Part shown: positions 25,476-33,364 of the stretch, piece by piece
Numbering within the stretch: the stretch's first letter is position 1
Layout of the letters: every line of letters starts with the position of its first letter
Origin: Desulfobacula sp.
GTDB taxonomy: Bacteria > Desulfobacterota > Desulfobacteria > Desulfobacterales > Desulfobacteraceae
Length of the DNA stretch: 37,114 nt
Assembly: GCF_021107415.1 (NCBI RefSeq)
Contig: NZ_JAIOSW010000418.1
Span: 1 to 37,114 of the forward strand
Reading direction: 5' to 3'
Notes under the pieces: generated by a model
What the model was told of the DNA's origin: nothing
What the model saw: only the letters and a program-made list of their open reading frames with translations
The model's database searches: none
Position numbers and translations under genes: made by a program

Positions 25476-25510
25476 ATTGGGTATGATCTTTACATAACTA
25501 TTTAAGGATG

Positions 25511-25544
25511 AAAACAGCAGGCATTAAAAAATGCCTGCTGTTTT
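25511..25544 (-). terminator. Strong hairpin between gtsA and gtsB (attenuating terminator or mRNA stabiliser)
   Basis: A perfect 15-bp stem (25511-25525 with 25530-25544) encloses a 4-base loop. It lies 8 bases after the gtsA stop. On the transcribed strand the stem ends in TTTT with no further T-run, so termination would be partial. Hairpins here often give more binding protein than permease, by partial termination or by protecting the 3' end of the upstream message (known for maltose-type operons). Confidence 0.8.
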
Positions 25545-25552
25545 GGAAACAC

Positions 25553-26809
25553 CTATTTTGCTGCAGCTATTGCCGTAACAAATTTAGCAGCTGCTTTTTT
25601 GGCTGTCATATCGGAATTATAAAATTTTGTAACTACATCATAAATTGCACCCTGAACCGCCGGGAATACCGCCATGCCATGTGCCATGCTTGGCAAAAGT
25701 GTATTGTTTGCAGAAGTAGCTGCAAATTCATCCATTGATCTGAGGGCAATATCATCAAAGCTTGCTTTTGCAATACCGGATCTGACCGGGATAGAACCTT
25801 TGTTAACATTAAAAACCTCCTGGAATTTATTTCCAAGAATCAGTCTTGCCATTGCATTTTGAGCAGCCTTGGCCCCGCTGTCTTTTACATTGAACATGAT
25901 AAAACTGTCTACATTGAAAAGATAGGTACCTGCGGATTCGGGAACCGGAATGGCAACATAATCCGATCCGGGATTTTTCCCTGCTGCAGTAAATTCACCT
26001 TTTGCCCAGTCACCCATGAACTGCATGGCAGCCTCACCTCTGATAACCATTGAGGTTGCCATGTTCCAGTCCCTGCCGGGCGCATTTTTATCTGTATATT
26101 TTTTTATCATTTTAAACGTTTCCAGGGCTTTAATCATTTCAGGGCTGTTTAATGCTTTGGGGTCTGTGTCCACAAGGGCTTTTTTATAAAAATCTGCGCC
26201 TGCCTGGCCAATGACGACAGATTCAAATACAGTTGCCTCCTGCCAGGCCTGTCCACCGAATGCAACCGGGATGAACCCTGCTTTTTGAATTTTTTGTGCT
26301 GCTATTTCAAATTCTGCCCAGGTTGTAGGAATTTTAGCCTTGGCTTTTATAAATATTGCAGGATTGCACCACATCCAGTTAATTTTATGAACATTAACCG
26401 GCACAGCAACATAATGGCCCTCATATTTCATGACATCAGTAACAACTGAAGGAACAAGCTTATCCCAGTTCTCTTTTTTTGCAACAGCATCAAGATTTGC
26501 AAGAAGTCCCTCCTGGGCCCACTCCTGAATTGCAGGACCTTTTACCTGTGCGGCTGTGGGAGGATTTCCCGCCATTGCACGGGTTTTTAACACTGTCATT
26601 GCATTTTCTCCGGCACCACCTGCAACAGCCATGTCTTTCCATGAATGTCCTTCTTTTTCCAGAAGGTCTTTTAATACGGCAACTGATTTTGCTTCACCAC
26701 CTGATGTCCACCAGTGAAGAACTTCCACTTTTCCTGCAAACGCACTTGTTGAAAAAATGCCGACTAAAGTCAGTACTGCTGCTATTTTTGCTAACAATTT
26801 AAAATTCAT
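25553..26809 (-). CDS. gtsA: Periplasmic glucose/mannose-type binding protein (GtsA-like)
   Basis: The 418-residue protein has a signal peptide (about 1-25, cleaved near STSAFA|GK) and then VEVLHWWTSGGEAKSVAVLK. Further segments match the Pseudomonas glucose-binding protein GtsA: AVAGGAGENAMTVLKTRAMA, QVKGPAIQEWAQEGLL, VAVPVNVHKINWMW and MGDWAKGEF. It has no lipobox, so it is soluble in the periplasm. It is the first gene of the importer operon, preceded by a promoter and a palindrome. The sequence resembles gammaproteobacterial transporters more than typical sulfate-reducer proteins, which hints at gene transfer (inference). Confidence 0.93.
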   Translation of the reverse strand: MNFKLLAKIAAVLTLVGIFSTSAFAGKVEVLHWWTSGGEAKSVAVLKDLLEKEGHSWKDMAVAGGAGENAMTVLKTRAMAGNPPTAAQVKGPAIQEWAQEGLLANLDAVAKKENWDKLVPSVVTDVMKYEGHYVAVPVNVHKINWMWCNPAIFIKAKAKIPTTWAEFEIAAQKIQKAGFIPVAFGGQAWQEATVFESVVIGQAGADFYKKALVDTDPKALNSPEMIKALETFKMIKKYTDKNAPGRDWNMATSMVIRGEAAMQFMGDWAKGEFTAAGKNPGSDYVAIPVPESAGTYLFNVDSFIMFNVKDSGAKAAQNAMARLILGNKFQEVFNVNKGSIPVRSGIAKASFDDIALRSMDEFAATSANNTLLPSMAHGMAVFPAVQGAIYDVVTKFYNSDMTAKKAAAKFVTAIAAAK

Positions 26810-26844
26810 CTGTCTCCTCCTTTAAAAAAATTTTACTAACAATT

Positions 26845-26870
26845 AATGATAATGCCAAGCATTTATCATT
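26845..26870. promoter_or_regulatory. Operator-like inverted repeat at the start of the gts transcript
   Basis: AATGATAA (26845-26852) and TTATCATT (26863-26870) are perfect inverted arms separated by 10 bases. The inner TGC/GCA pairs extend the symmetry past one unpaired base. It lies about 10-35 bases downstream of the predicted gtsA transcription start, a classic position for a repressor. The ROK regulator at 28590 is the natural candidate to bind it (inference). Confidence 0.55.
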
Positions 26871-26885
26871 CTAAATAATATTTCA

Positions 26886-26914
26886 TTTATAAACAGGTAA
26901 AATATAAATTACAA
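26886..26914 (-). promoter_or_regulatory. Predicted promoter of the gts operon
   Basis: On the minus strand TTGTAA (26909-26914) and TATAAA (26886-26891) are separated by 17 bases. Transcription would start near 26879, 70 bases before the gtsA ATG, reading into the palindrome at 26845-26870. Confidence 0.55.
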
Positions 26915-26992
26915 GAATTAATTTAATCAGTAAACAAAATAATATTTAAATTTATATTTTTTTATGATAACAATAAAAAAGGGAAGCCTGAT

Positions 26993-27005
26993 TTGTTATA
27001 AACAA
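26993..27005. repeat. Small palindrome upstream of the isomerase gene
   Basis: TTGTT-ATA-AACAA forms a 5-bp inverted repeat 14 bases before the ATG at 27019. It could be a second operator in the divergent region. I could not identify a convincing plus-strand promoter next to it. Confidence 0.25.
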
Positions 27006-27018
27006 TATAGGAATTTTC

Positions 27019-27714
27019 ATGAAACGATCTAAAATCAACAAAGAAATTGAAACTGCAAAAAAACTGATTGAAAGCATTGGTTTCAAACTACCTCCCTTTG
27101 CATTCTGGACCCTAAAAGACTGGGCACAAAAAGGTCATGAGGTTGATGAAATCGTTGAAAACATGCTGGGCTGGGATGTAACGGATTACGGGTGCGGTCA
27201 CTTTGACACGACAGGGCTTTTGTTGTTTACAATTCGAAACGGGAACAGCAGGAAAAAGGAGAAATATCCGAAAACCTATGCTGAGAAACTCATGGTCTGC
27301 AAAGAAAATCAGGTTGCTCCCATGCATTTTCACTGGAAAAAAAAAGAAGATATTATTAACCGGGGTGGTGGAAACCTTGTGATTGTTCTATTTCGGTCAA
27401 CACTAGATGAAAAATTATCTAATGAATCCTTGTATGCATCTGTTGATGGTGTCCTCAAAGAATTTAAACCCGGCCAGGAAATCATACTAAAGCCGGGTGA
27501 AAGTATTTTTTTAGAACCCTTTATATATCATTCATTTTATACCCAAAAGGGCAGTGGCCCGGTTGTTATCGGCGAAGTTTCTCAAGTAAATGATGATGAA
27601 AATGATAATTGTTTTTTAGATTCCATTGGTCGTTTCCCCACCATTGAAGAGGATGAAAAACCCTTACACCTTTTATGCACTGAATATACTAAATGGATAA
27701 ATATACACTCATAG
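27019..27714 (+). CDS. D-lyxose/D-mannose isomerase-family protein (cupin)
   Basis: The 231-residue protein belongs to the D-lyxose ketol-isomerase (YdaE-type) cupin family. The metal-site motifs are visible: QVAPMHFHWKKKEDIINRGG supplies His-x-His and Glu, and FLEPFIYHSFY the last His, with KPGESIFLEP before it. The N terminus KRSKINKEIETAKKLIESIG is also typical. Family members interconvert D-lyxose/D-xylulose and D-mannose/D-fructose. It is divergent from the gts transporter operon and overlaps the PfkB kinase gene by 22 bases. The context favours mannose to fructose. The actual substrate is not proved. Confidence 0.85.
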   Translation: MKRSKINKEIETAKKLIESIGFKLPPFAFWTLKDWAQKGHEVDEIVENMLGWDVTDYGCGHFDTTGLLLFTIRNGNSRKKEKYPKTYAEKLMVCKENQVAPMHFHWKKKEDIINRGGGNLVIVLFRSTLDEKLSNESLYASVDGVLKEFKPGQEIILKPGESIFLEPFIYHSFYTQKGSGPVVIGEVSQVNDDENDNCFLDSIGRFPTIEEDEKPLHLLCTEYTKWINIHS

Positions 27715-28580
27715 GCATTGGAGAAATCCTGTGGGACGAATTCCCGGGATCAAAAAAATTGGGCGGAGCTCCGGCCAATTTTGCTTTTCATGCCAACCAA
27801 CTTGGTGCCAGGGGAATGATCATCAGCCGTGTTGGAGATGATCTGCCGGGAAACAAAATTAAGGCCGAACTCAATAAGAAAGAGGTACCCTATTTATTAT
27901 CAGTCGATCCAGACCACCCCACAGGCAGGGTCAGTGTTAAAACAGATAAAAAAGGAATGCCCGAATATATCATCCATGAAAATTCATCCTGGGATTTTTT
28001 ATCTTTTGACCCGCATTTTAGTGAGATAGCAAGGACAGCCGATGCTGTCTGTTTTGGAACCCTGGCTCAACGGAATCCAGTATCGGGCCAAACCATAAAA
28101 AATTTTATCAGGGCAACAAAAAAAACCTGCCTGAAAATCCTTGATATCAATTTAAGACAAAATTACTATTCCAAAAAAATCTTATCAGACCTGCTTAATT
28201 TAGCAGATATTTTAAAACTCAACCACGATGAATTAAATATTATCACCCAAATGTTTTTAACCGAAGAAGAAGAGACCGCATGCCTTGAGGAATTAATTTC
28301 AATGTTTTATCTTGAAATGGTTGTTTTAACCAAAGGAAAACATGGAAGCCGTATTTTCGCAGACAAATATCATGATTCAATATATAAATCGAAACCTGTT
28401 GAAATGATTGACAGTGTGGGTGCTGGAGATTCTTTTTCAGCCGTTGTTGCCCTTGGGCTTTTAAATGGATTCGGCCTGGAAAAAATAAATAAAACAGCAA
28501 GTTCGGTTGCATCTTATGTCTGTACAAAAAAAGGTGCGACCCCTGTTATCCCAAAAAAAATAATTCACTCAATGAATTAA
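27693..28580 (+). CDS. PfkB-family sugar kinase (fructokinase-like)
   Basis: The 295-residue kinase has the PfkB N-terminal signature (IGIGEILWDEFPG, then KLGGAPANFAFHANQLGA) and the C-terminal signature DSVGAGDSFSAVVALGLLNG with the catalytic Asp. The KLGGAPANFA pattern is typical of fructokinases, also called carbohydrate kinase YdjH/ScrK-like. It would make fructose-6-phosphate from fructose released by the isomerase. The ATG lies inside the end of the isomerase gene (22-base overlap). The ROK regulator gene follows after 9 bases. Length is normal. Confidence 0.9.
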   Translation: MDKYTLIGIGEILWDEFPGSKKLGGAPANFAFHANQLGARGMIISRVGDDLPGNKIKAELNKKEVPYLLSVDPDHPTGRVSVKTDKKGMPEYIIHENSSWDFLSFDPHFSEIARTADAVCFGTLAQRNPVSGQTIKNFIRATKKTCLKILDINLRQNYYSKKILSDLLNLADILKLNHDELNIITQMFLTEEEETACLEELISMFYLEMVVLTKGKHGSRIFADKYHDSIYKSKPVEMIDSVGAGDSFSAVVALGLLNGFGLEKINKTASSVASYVCTKKGATPVIPKKIIHSMN

Positions 28581-28589
28581 AAGGAAATT

Positions 28590-29786
28590 ATGGCTGTTGC
28601 AGATCGGGATTTAATAAAAGAGATAAACCAGTTTAATATTCTAAATACAATAAGAGGGAAAAAATCAATTTCCCGTATTGAACTGGCTCAAATAACCGGG
28701 CAAAGCCGCGCTTCCGTAACCAATATTACTGCAAGACTTATTGAAAACAACCTGATTTATGAAAAAGAGATAAAAGATTCCAACCAGCGTGGACGAAAAA
28801 GAGTTATGCTGGCGCTTAATGCTGATGCAGCATATGTTGTGGGGATTAAGGTTTCAGCTTTCATGATCTCCTGTGCCGTGACAGACATGCAGGCCGACAT
28901 TCGCAGTTCAGTAGATCTGCCTGTCCGTACCAGTAATAAACCAGTGGAATTTATTGCAGATCTTATTGAAGAAGGTGTCTCCTATTGTATTTCACAGGCC
29001 GGGCTGACACCCTCCATGATATCCGGGATCGGCACCGGTATTCCCGGGTTGATTGATCGAAAAAAAGGAATTAATCACTGGACCCTGTTTTATCAGAAAG
29101 ACAATGTCCCTTTAAGGGAACTCATACAGGAACGGTTTGACATCCCGGTATGGGTGGAAAATGATGCCAATACTGTAACCCTTGCCCATCAATGGTTTGG
29201 CCACGGCAGAGGTATTGATAATTTTCTTGTTGTAACCATTGAGGATGGTGTGGGAATGGGAATTGTTGTTAATGGCCAGCTCTACACCGGAGAAAAAGGC
29301 ATGGCTGCAGAATTCGGGCATGTTGTTGTAAAACCTGGGGGCAATCCATGTCGATGCGGAAAAAAAGGATGTCTCGAAGCCTATGTCAGCAATTTTTCTA
29401 TTATTAGCCAGGCAGCAGATATTTTAAAACAGGATCGAACCCTTTTAAAGTATGAACAGGTAATTGATGCTGCTAATAAAGGAAATTTGAAAATTAAAAA
29501 AATTTTCAACCATGCCGGAGAAATACTGGGTACCGGCATTTCAGGACTTATACAAATTTTTAGCCCCAAAAGAATCATTTTTTCCGGACGAGGTGTTGAA
29601 TCCAAAGATCTTTTATTTGAACCCATGAGAAAACGACTAAAATCTCTTACCAATAAAGATGTTTTTCAAAACTGTGAGATTGTTATCCAGAAATTTTGTG
29701 ATACAGACTGGGCAAGAGGCGCTGCAAGCCTTGCACTGCAAGAATTATACAAATCCCCTTTAGATAGAATCGTTCCGAAAATCTGA
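28590..29786 (+). CDS. ROK-family transcriptional regulator (NagC/XylR type)
   Basis: The 398-residue protein begins with a winged helix-turn-helix (about 10-65: ISRIELAQITGQSRASVTNI, then RLIENNLIYE). A ROK sugar-binding domain follows, with GIGTGIPGLIDRKKG, WVENDANTVTLAHQW, the zinc motif CRCGKKGCLEAY and a preceding EFGHVVVKPGG. Such proteins repress sugar genes and release DNA when the sugar is bound. It is co-directional with the isomerase and kinase genes, nine bases downstream. It probably regulates the divergent region 26810-27018, where an operator-like palindrome lies. Confidence 0.93.
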   Translation: MAVADRDLIKEINQFNILNTIRGKKSISRIELAQITGQSRASVTNITARLIENNLIYEKEIKDSNQRGRKRVMLALNADAAYVVGIKVSAFMISCAVTDMQADIRSSVDLPVRTSNKPVEFIADLIEEGVSYCISQAGLTPSMISGIGTGIPGLIDRKKGINHWTLFYQKDNVPLRELIQERFDIPVWVENDANTVTLAHQWFGHGRGIDNFLVVTIEDGVGMGIVVNGQLYTGEKGMAAEFGHVVVKPGGNPCRCGKKGCLEAYVSNFSIISQAADILKQDRTLLKYEQVIDAANKGNLKIKKIFNHAGEILGTGISGLIQIFSPKRIIFSGRGVESKDLLFEPMRKRLKSLTNKDVFQNCEIVIQKFCDTDWARGAASLALQELYKSPLDRIVPKI

Positions 29787-29825
29787 TCAATACAAAAAAA
29801 ATTGCATTTATAAAATTATTTTTGA

Positions 29826-30116
29826 ACAAATAAATATATTTGGTGTCAAGTATCCTGTGGTGACTGCCACCATGATAAAAATAACAAGCCCCTTGACTTA
29901 AAAATTGGGGATAATGTCCAACAATGTATTGAATGTCATACAAAACTGAAAAAAGATAAAAAGAATAAAAAAGATATCATGGTGCTTGAAAACGCCATGC
30001 ATGGCAATTGTATTTCTTGTCATAAAAAAATCAATAAAAAGGCAGGGGATAAAAAAGGCCTGAAAGGCCCTGCCCCTGCCAGTTGCGGAAAGTGTCATAT
30101 AGCAGTAAAAAAATAG
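29826..30116 (+). pseudogene. Cytochrome c3-type tetraheme fragment lacking its N terminus
   Basis: This frame, bounded upstream by TGA at 29823 and ending at TAG 30114-30116, encodes 96 residues with four c-type heme motifs: CGDCHH, CIECH, CISCH and CGKCH. Spacing and the Lys-rich context (KKDKKNKKD) match class III cytochromes c. There is no start codon before the first heme, no signal peptide and no N-terminal FxHxxH ligand segment, so a heme protein of this family could not be exported or completed from here. Only about 40 AT-rich bases separate it from the ROK gene. I read it as a decayed or truncated gene. A sequencing frameshift upstream cannot explain it, as no N-terminal sequence is present in other frames. 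Confidence 0.75.
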
Positions 30117-30208
30117 TGGTCTGGTTTTGAACCGGGCAAAAACAAACGTAAAAAAAAATAAATGCTTATATTATTGCACAATTATGCGTTTTGCGTTAAC
30201 ATTCTGTC

Positions 30209-30595
30209 ATGTTTAATCAAAACCAACTAGATGCCATTGATAATGTGATTCACGCCAACCTGATATCGGCTGGACTTGATAACGTCATTTTTATGGATAT
30301 GGCCGGCAATACCATTGCAAAGCATGATAATGGGAAAAGCCATCTGGACTCTACAGCCTTTGCCGCTCTTGCTGCCGGTAATTTCGCAGCAGTTGATGCA
30401 ATGGCAAAACTTGTGGGTGAATCTGAATTTTCGTTACTCTTTCATAAAGGTAAAAAATCAAGTATTCATTTCAGCAAGGTTGATGATGAAACACTTTTAA
30501 TTACAATGTTCAACCAAGATATTTCATTAGGGCTGGTAAGATTAAAAGTGTCTGAAACCATCAAGGAAATCAATAAAATATTGTCCAATGACTGA
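30209..30595 (+). CDS. Roadblock/LC7-domain protein (MglB-like)
   Basis: The 128-residue protein is a single roadblock fold: a first helix (QLDAIDNVIHANLISAGLDN), a strand VIFMDMAGNTIAKHD, a helix rich in Ala (STAFAALAAGNFAAVDAMAK), then strands around KSSIHFSKVDDETLLITMF and a final helix. Roadblock proteins pair with MglA-like GTPases and often act as their GTPase activators, as MglB does. The MglA-like gene follows after 61 bases. The ATG has no clear ribosome site. TTGCAC-N17-TAACAT (30174-30202) ends just before it, so the message could be almost leaderless, but this is weak. Confidence 0.85.
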   Translation: MFNQNQLDAIDNVIHANLISAGLDNVIFMDMAGNTIAKHDNGKSHLDSTAFAALAAGNFAAVDAMAKLVGESEFSLLFHKGKKSSIHFSKVDDETLLITMFNQDISLGLVRLKVSETIKEINKILSND

Positions 30596-30656
30596 TCATA
30601 GTTAGAACGTGATAAAATCATTTTACCATGTTTAGTTTTGTTTAAGGGGGTTGGAC

Positions 30657-31262
30657 TTGGCGCTCATCAATATAAAAACCAAAGAAGTTCAGATCAAAAT
30701 CGTTTATTATGGTCCGGGTCGAGGTGGAAAGACAACAAACCTTGAATATATTAATACAAAATACAGGGATCAGATAAAGACTGAAATGGTCAGTTTAAAA
30801 ACCCAGGATGATCGAACCCTGTTTTTTGATTTTTTACCTTTTGATGTCGGTCAAATCAAAGGATTTGATATTACCATTCAATTATATACCGTTCCCGGAC
30901 AGGTGAAATATAATGCCACCAGGAGGCTTGTATTGCGCGGTGTTGATGGTATAGTATTTGTCGCTGATGTTCAAAAAGAACAGCGAAAAAAGAATATTGA
31001 ATCTTTAAATCAATTATATGAAAATATTGAGACCTACAATCTTGATCTGTTTAACATGCCTCTTGTCATGCAATATAACAAAATAGATCTTAAACAATCC
31101 GATATCCCGATTCTGCCTTCCCAAACCTTGCAAAAAGATCTGAACGGCCTTTTGCGAGCGCCTGCGTTTGAAGCCAGTGCTTTAAACGGCGGCAATGTTA
31201 TCCCCACTTTGAAAAAAATCATATCAATGACATTGGCATCAATCCAAGATCAACTTTTTTAA
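30657..31262 (+). CDS. MglA-like small GTPase
   Basis: The 201-residue protein begins MALINIKTKEVQIKIVYYGP, typical for MglA-type GTPases, at a TTG seven bases after AAGGGGG. The TTG at 30651 abuts that site and is less likely. Motifs are the P-loop GPGRGGKTT (19-27), the switch region DRTLFFDFLPFD, the TVPGQVKY variant of the G3 box characteristic of MglA, and the specificity box QYNKIDL. MglA controls polarity and gliding motility in Myxococcus; orthologues in other bacteria have diverse or unknown roles. The roadblock gene lies upstream, and the following gene's ribosome site overlaps this stop codon. Confidence 0.93.
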   Translation: MALINIKTKEVQIKIVYYGPGRGGKTTNLEYINTKYRDQIKTEMVSLKTQDDRTLFFDFLPFDVGQIKGFDITIQLYTVPGQVKYNATRRLVLRGVDGIVFVADVQKEQRKKNIESLNQLYENIETYNLDLFNMPLVMQYNKIDLKQSDIPILPSQTLQKDLNGLLRAPAFEASALNGGNVIPTLKKIISMTLASIQDQLF

Positions 31263-31272
31263 GGAGGTTTTT

Positions 31273-32865
31273 TTGAATTCTTTAACTGAACTAAAAAAGA
31301 TCATACAGGCCCTGAATGAAAACATTACAGATGATGATATTAATGCTTTTAAAAATGAGATTTCTCTGCTTGGACAACAAAATGAAGGAAATCAGCCCAT
31401 AACATCTTTTTTAAAAATGATGCAATCTTTAGGCAAATATCTGGGCGCAAGAAAAAACAATGCCCATGCAGATTCGATCCCGGCCTTAAATTCCATTGCA
31501 GAGCAGCTTGAAAAAATCATCAACGACCCTGATCTTAAAAAAAATGAAATCCACGGGATCCTTTCCAAAGAAATTAAAAACTACAAATCCTTAAAAAACA
31601 AAATTGCTTCTAAACCTGACATCTCCGATGATGATATAAATGATCTTAAATCAGTGATTCTTGCTATTGACTGGGAAGTCTCCCATACCACCCTTCAAAG
31701 TTTTGAAGCCGTTACCACAAATTTGCTGTTAAAATTCAAAAATTATAAAATCCATCATACCTTTTTAAAAATTATTCACAGTACAGGGCGATATATTGGC
31801 AAACAAAAAGCAAATGCCCACACGGATTCCATATCTTTTTTACGGTCTGTTTTCAAAAACTTTGAACAGCTTGTCCAAGCACCTGACATGACCTTTAGGG
31901 ATAAAAAACAGATTCTGGAAACTGATATCAACCGATTTCATGAATTTAAACAAAAAATTGACCAAAAAAAAGAAAGGACTCACTTACCAGCCGATACATC
32001 CGAAGATGAATCCATTCAACCCGCCCTTTCTCATATTAAACAAACAGGCACGCATGCAGCAGATGACCTTGTGCCTTTAACACCACTTACCCAAGCTGAT
32101 CCTGAAACAATAGCACCCTCATTGGCAAATAAGAAAAAATCACCACCAGGTCCAATGGATGTTATGGATGACCTGTTCAGTATAAAAGAGTCCCCGGCTG
32201 ATGAATTGCTGGATGCCATTCATCTACAGGATGTTCATGGCCCAAACCATAATCCAGCCCTGAATATGCTTGACCAGACAGAAGATTTCCAATCCGATGG
32301 AGTTAAAAATTTCACACCCAAGCGACTGGATAATGAGCCCATACCGGAAATCGGAAGCCGGCTGGATGAATTTTTTAACCTCGATATCCCAGGGGATAGT
32401 CCCGCCCAAACAGTTGACAGGGATGAGCAGGCGGCTGAAATACGCACTATAGCAGATGATAGTCCGACAAACGGTATAGTACCGTTTCAGGATAAAGATG
32501 AATCTGTTGAAGAAAGCTTGCATAAAAGTGATGATAATGATCCATTGCCTCAAGATCCTGGTGCTGCCATATTAGGCCGGTTGCAATCCACCATTGAAAC
32601 CTCGGAATGGCTTCAGTATAAATCATCCTTGTTATCAATCAACGAAGACATTTCTTACCTTGAAAAACGCTGGCAAAATGATCCCGAAAAAACTTGCCTG
32701 CTTCAGATCATTTCCTCTGTTACCAATATGTTGCAAAACCAACCCAAAAACATTCAACAAAAAATTGAGGCTAAAATCAATAAAGCATACAAAGGCATGT
32801 CAGATACCACCCCGGAGAAACCTTCGGGATTTTGGGGAAAAATTAAAAAAATGTTCACCTCTTAA
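31273..32865 (+). CDS. Uncharacterised repeat protein with acidic linker
   Basis: I do not recognise this 530-residue protein. It starts at a TTG with AAGGAGG five bases upstream. Two helical repeats are visible at about 18-112 and 117-230. Each contains a [IT][ST]DDDIN motif, a FLKxxxSxG(K/R)YxG motif and NAH[AT]DSI (63-69 and 181-187). Residues 235-440 are a Pro/Asp-rich, low-complexity acidic stretch, probably disordered. A C-terminal helical segment (about 440-510) and a basic, aromatic tail (FWGKIKKMFTS) follow. No signal peptide or membrane helix is present. Linkage to the MglA-like GTPase suggests a scaffold or effector (inference). Confidence 0.75.
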   Translation: MNSLTELKKIIQALNENITDDDINAFKNEISLLGQQNEGNQPITSFLKMMQSLGKYLGARKNNAHADSIPALNSIAEQLEKIINDPDLKKNEIHGILSKEIKNYKSLKNKIASKPDISDDDINDLKSVILAIDWEVSHTTLQSFEAVTTNLLLKFKNYKIHHTFLKIIHSTGRYIGKQKANAHTDSISFLRSVFKNFEQLVQAPDMTFRDKKQILETDINRFHEFKQKIDQKKERTHLPADTSEDESIQPALSHIKQTGTHAADDLVPLTPLTQADPETIAPSLANKKKSPPGPMDVMDDLFSIKESPADELLDAIHLQDVHGPNHNPALNMLDQTEDFQSDGVKNFTPKRLDNEPIPEIGSRLDEFFNLDIPGDSPAQTVDRDEQAAEIRTIADDSPTNGIVPFQDKDESVEESLHKSDDNDPLPQDPGAAILGRLQSTIETSEWLQYKSSLLSINEDISYLEKRWQNDPEKTCLLQIISSVTNMLQNQPKNIQQKIEAKINKAYKGMSDTTPEKPSGFWGKIKKMFTS

Positions 32866-32877
32866 AATCGAAATAAA

Positions 32878-33351
32878 ATGATTTTTTTTTGTGAAGATTG
32901 TGGAGAAAAAAATCTTTTGGGGCCAGAACAGTATAGAAATGGGAAAGCTGTGTTCAGGTGCAGCTCATGCCATTACCTGAATTCATACATTTTCCGGGCA
33001 CCTCCCAAAAAAACCAACCTCCTTTTAAAAAAATTTATGCAGATTTCCAAAGTACCCGGAGTAGATCAATATATTCTTGTTGATAAAAAGGGAAAAATCA
33101 CAGCCCATGACATAAAAGACTCTGAAAGGACAGCTGATATGGTTTTTTCCTGTGGTCAAAATTCATTCAGTATTAATAAAAGTAAATCTCAATACTTAAT
33201 TTTTCCCAGAAAAAACCAAAAAAATATTTTTATTTTTCCTGTTGGCAATTATTATCTAGGAGTGGTAAAATCAAAAATTATGAATGATTTAGCTCTGGCA
33301 GACAATATAATAAAATTTCTAAAAGATCTTGATAAAGAAAGGTCTCAATAA
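32878..33351 (+). CDS. Zinc-ribbon protein with possible roadblock-like domain
   Basis: The 157-residue protein has an N-terminal zinc ribbon formed by C5-x2-C8 and C28-x2-C31. Residues 48-157 are an alpha/beta domain (KFMQISKVPGVDQYILVDKK, then NIFIFPVGNYYLGVVKS and a final helix). Its strand-helix order is reminiscent of roadblock/LC7 domains, but I cannot confirm it. It lies 12 bases after the repeat protein and precedes a small membrane protein. It may be an additional partner of the MglA-like GTPase. The ribosome site is weak. Confidence 0.75.
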   Translation: MIFFCEDCGEKNLLGPEQYRNGKAVFRCSSCHYLNSYIFRAPPKKTNLLLKKFMQISKVPGVDQYILVDKKGKITAHDIKDSERTADMVFSCGQNSFSINKSKSQYLIFPRKNQKNIFIFPVGNYYLGVVKSKIMNDLALADNIIKFLKDLDKERSQ

Positions 33352-33364
33352 GAGGGGAATATTC

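Noticed and set aside
30174..30202. Promoter TTGCAC-N17-TAACAT before the roadblock gene
   Set aside because: It would place the transcript start at or past the ATG with no ribosome site. It is possible only for a leaderless message and is not strong enough to list.
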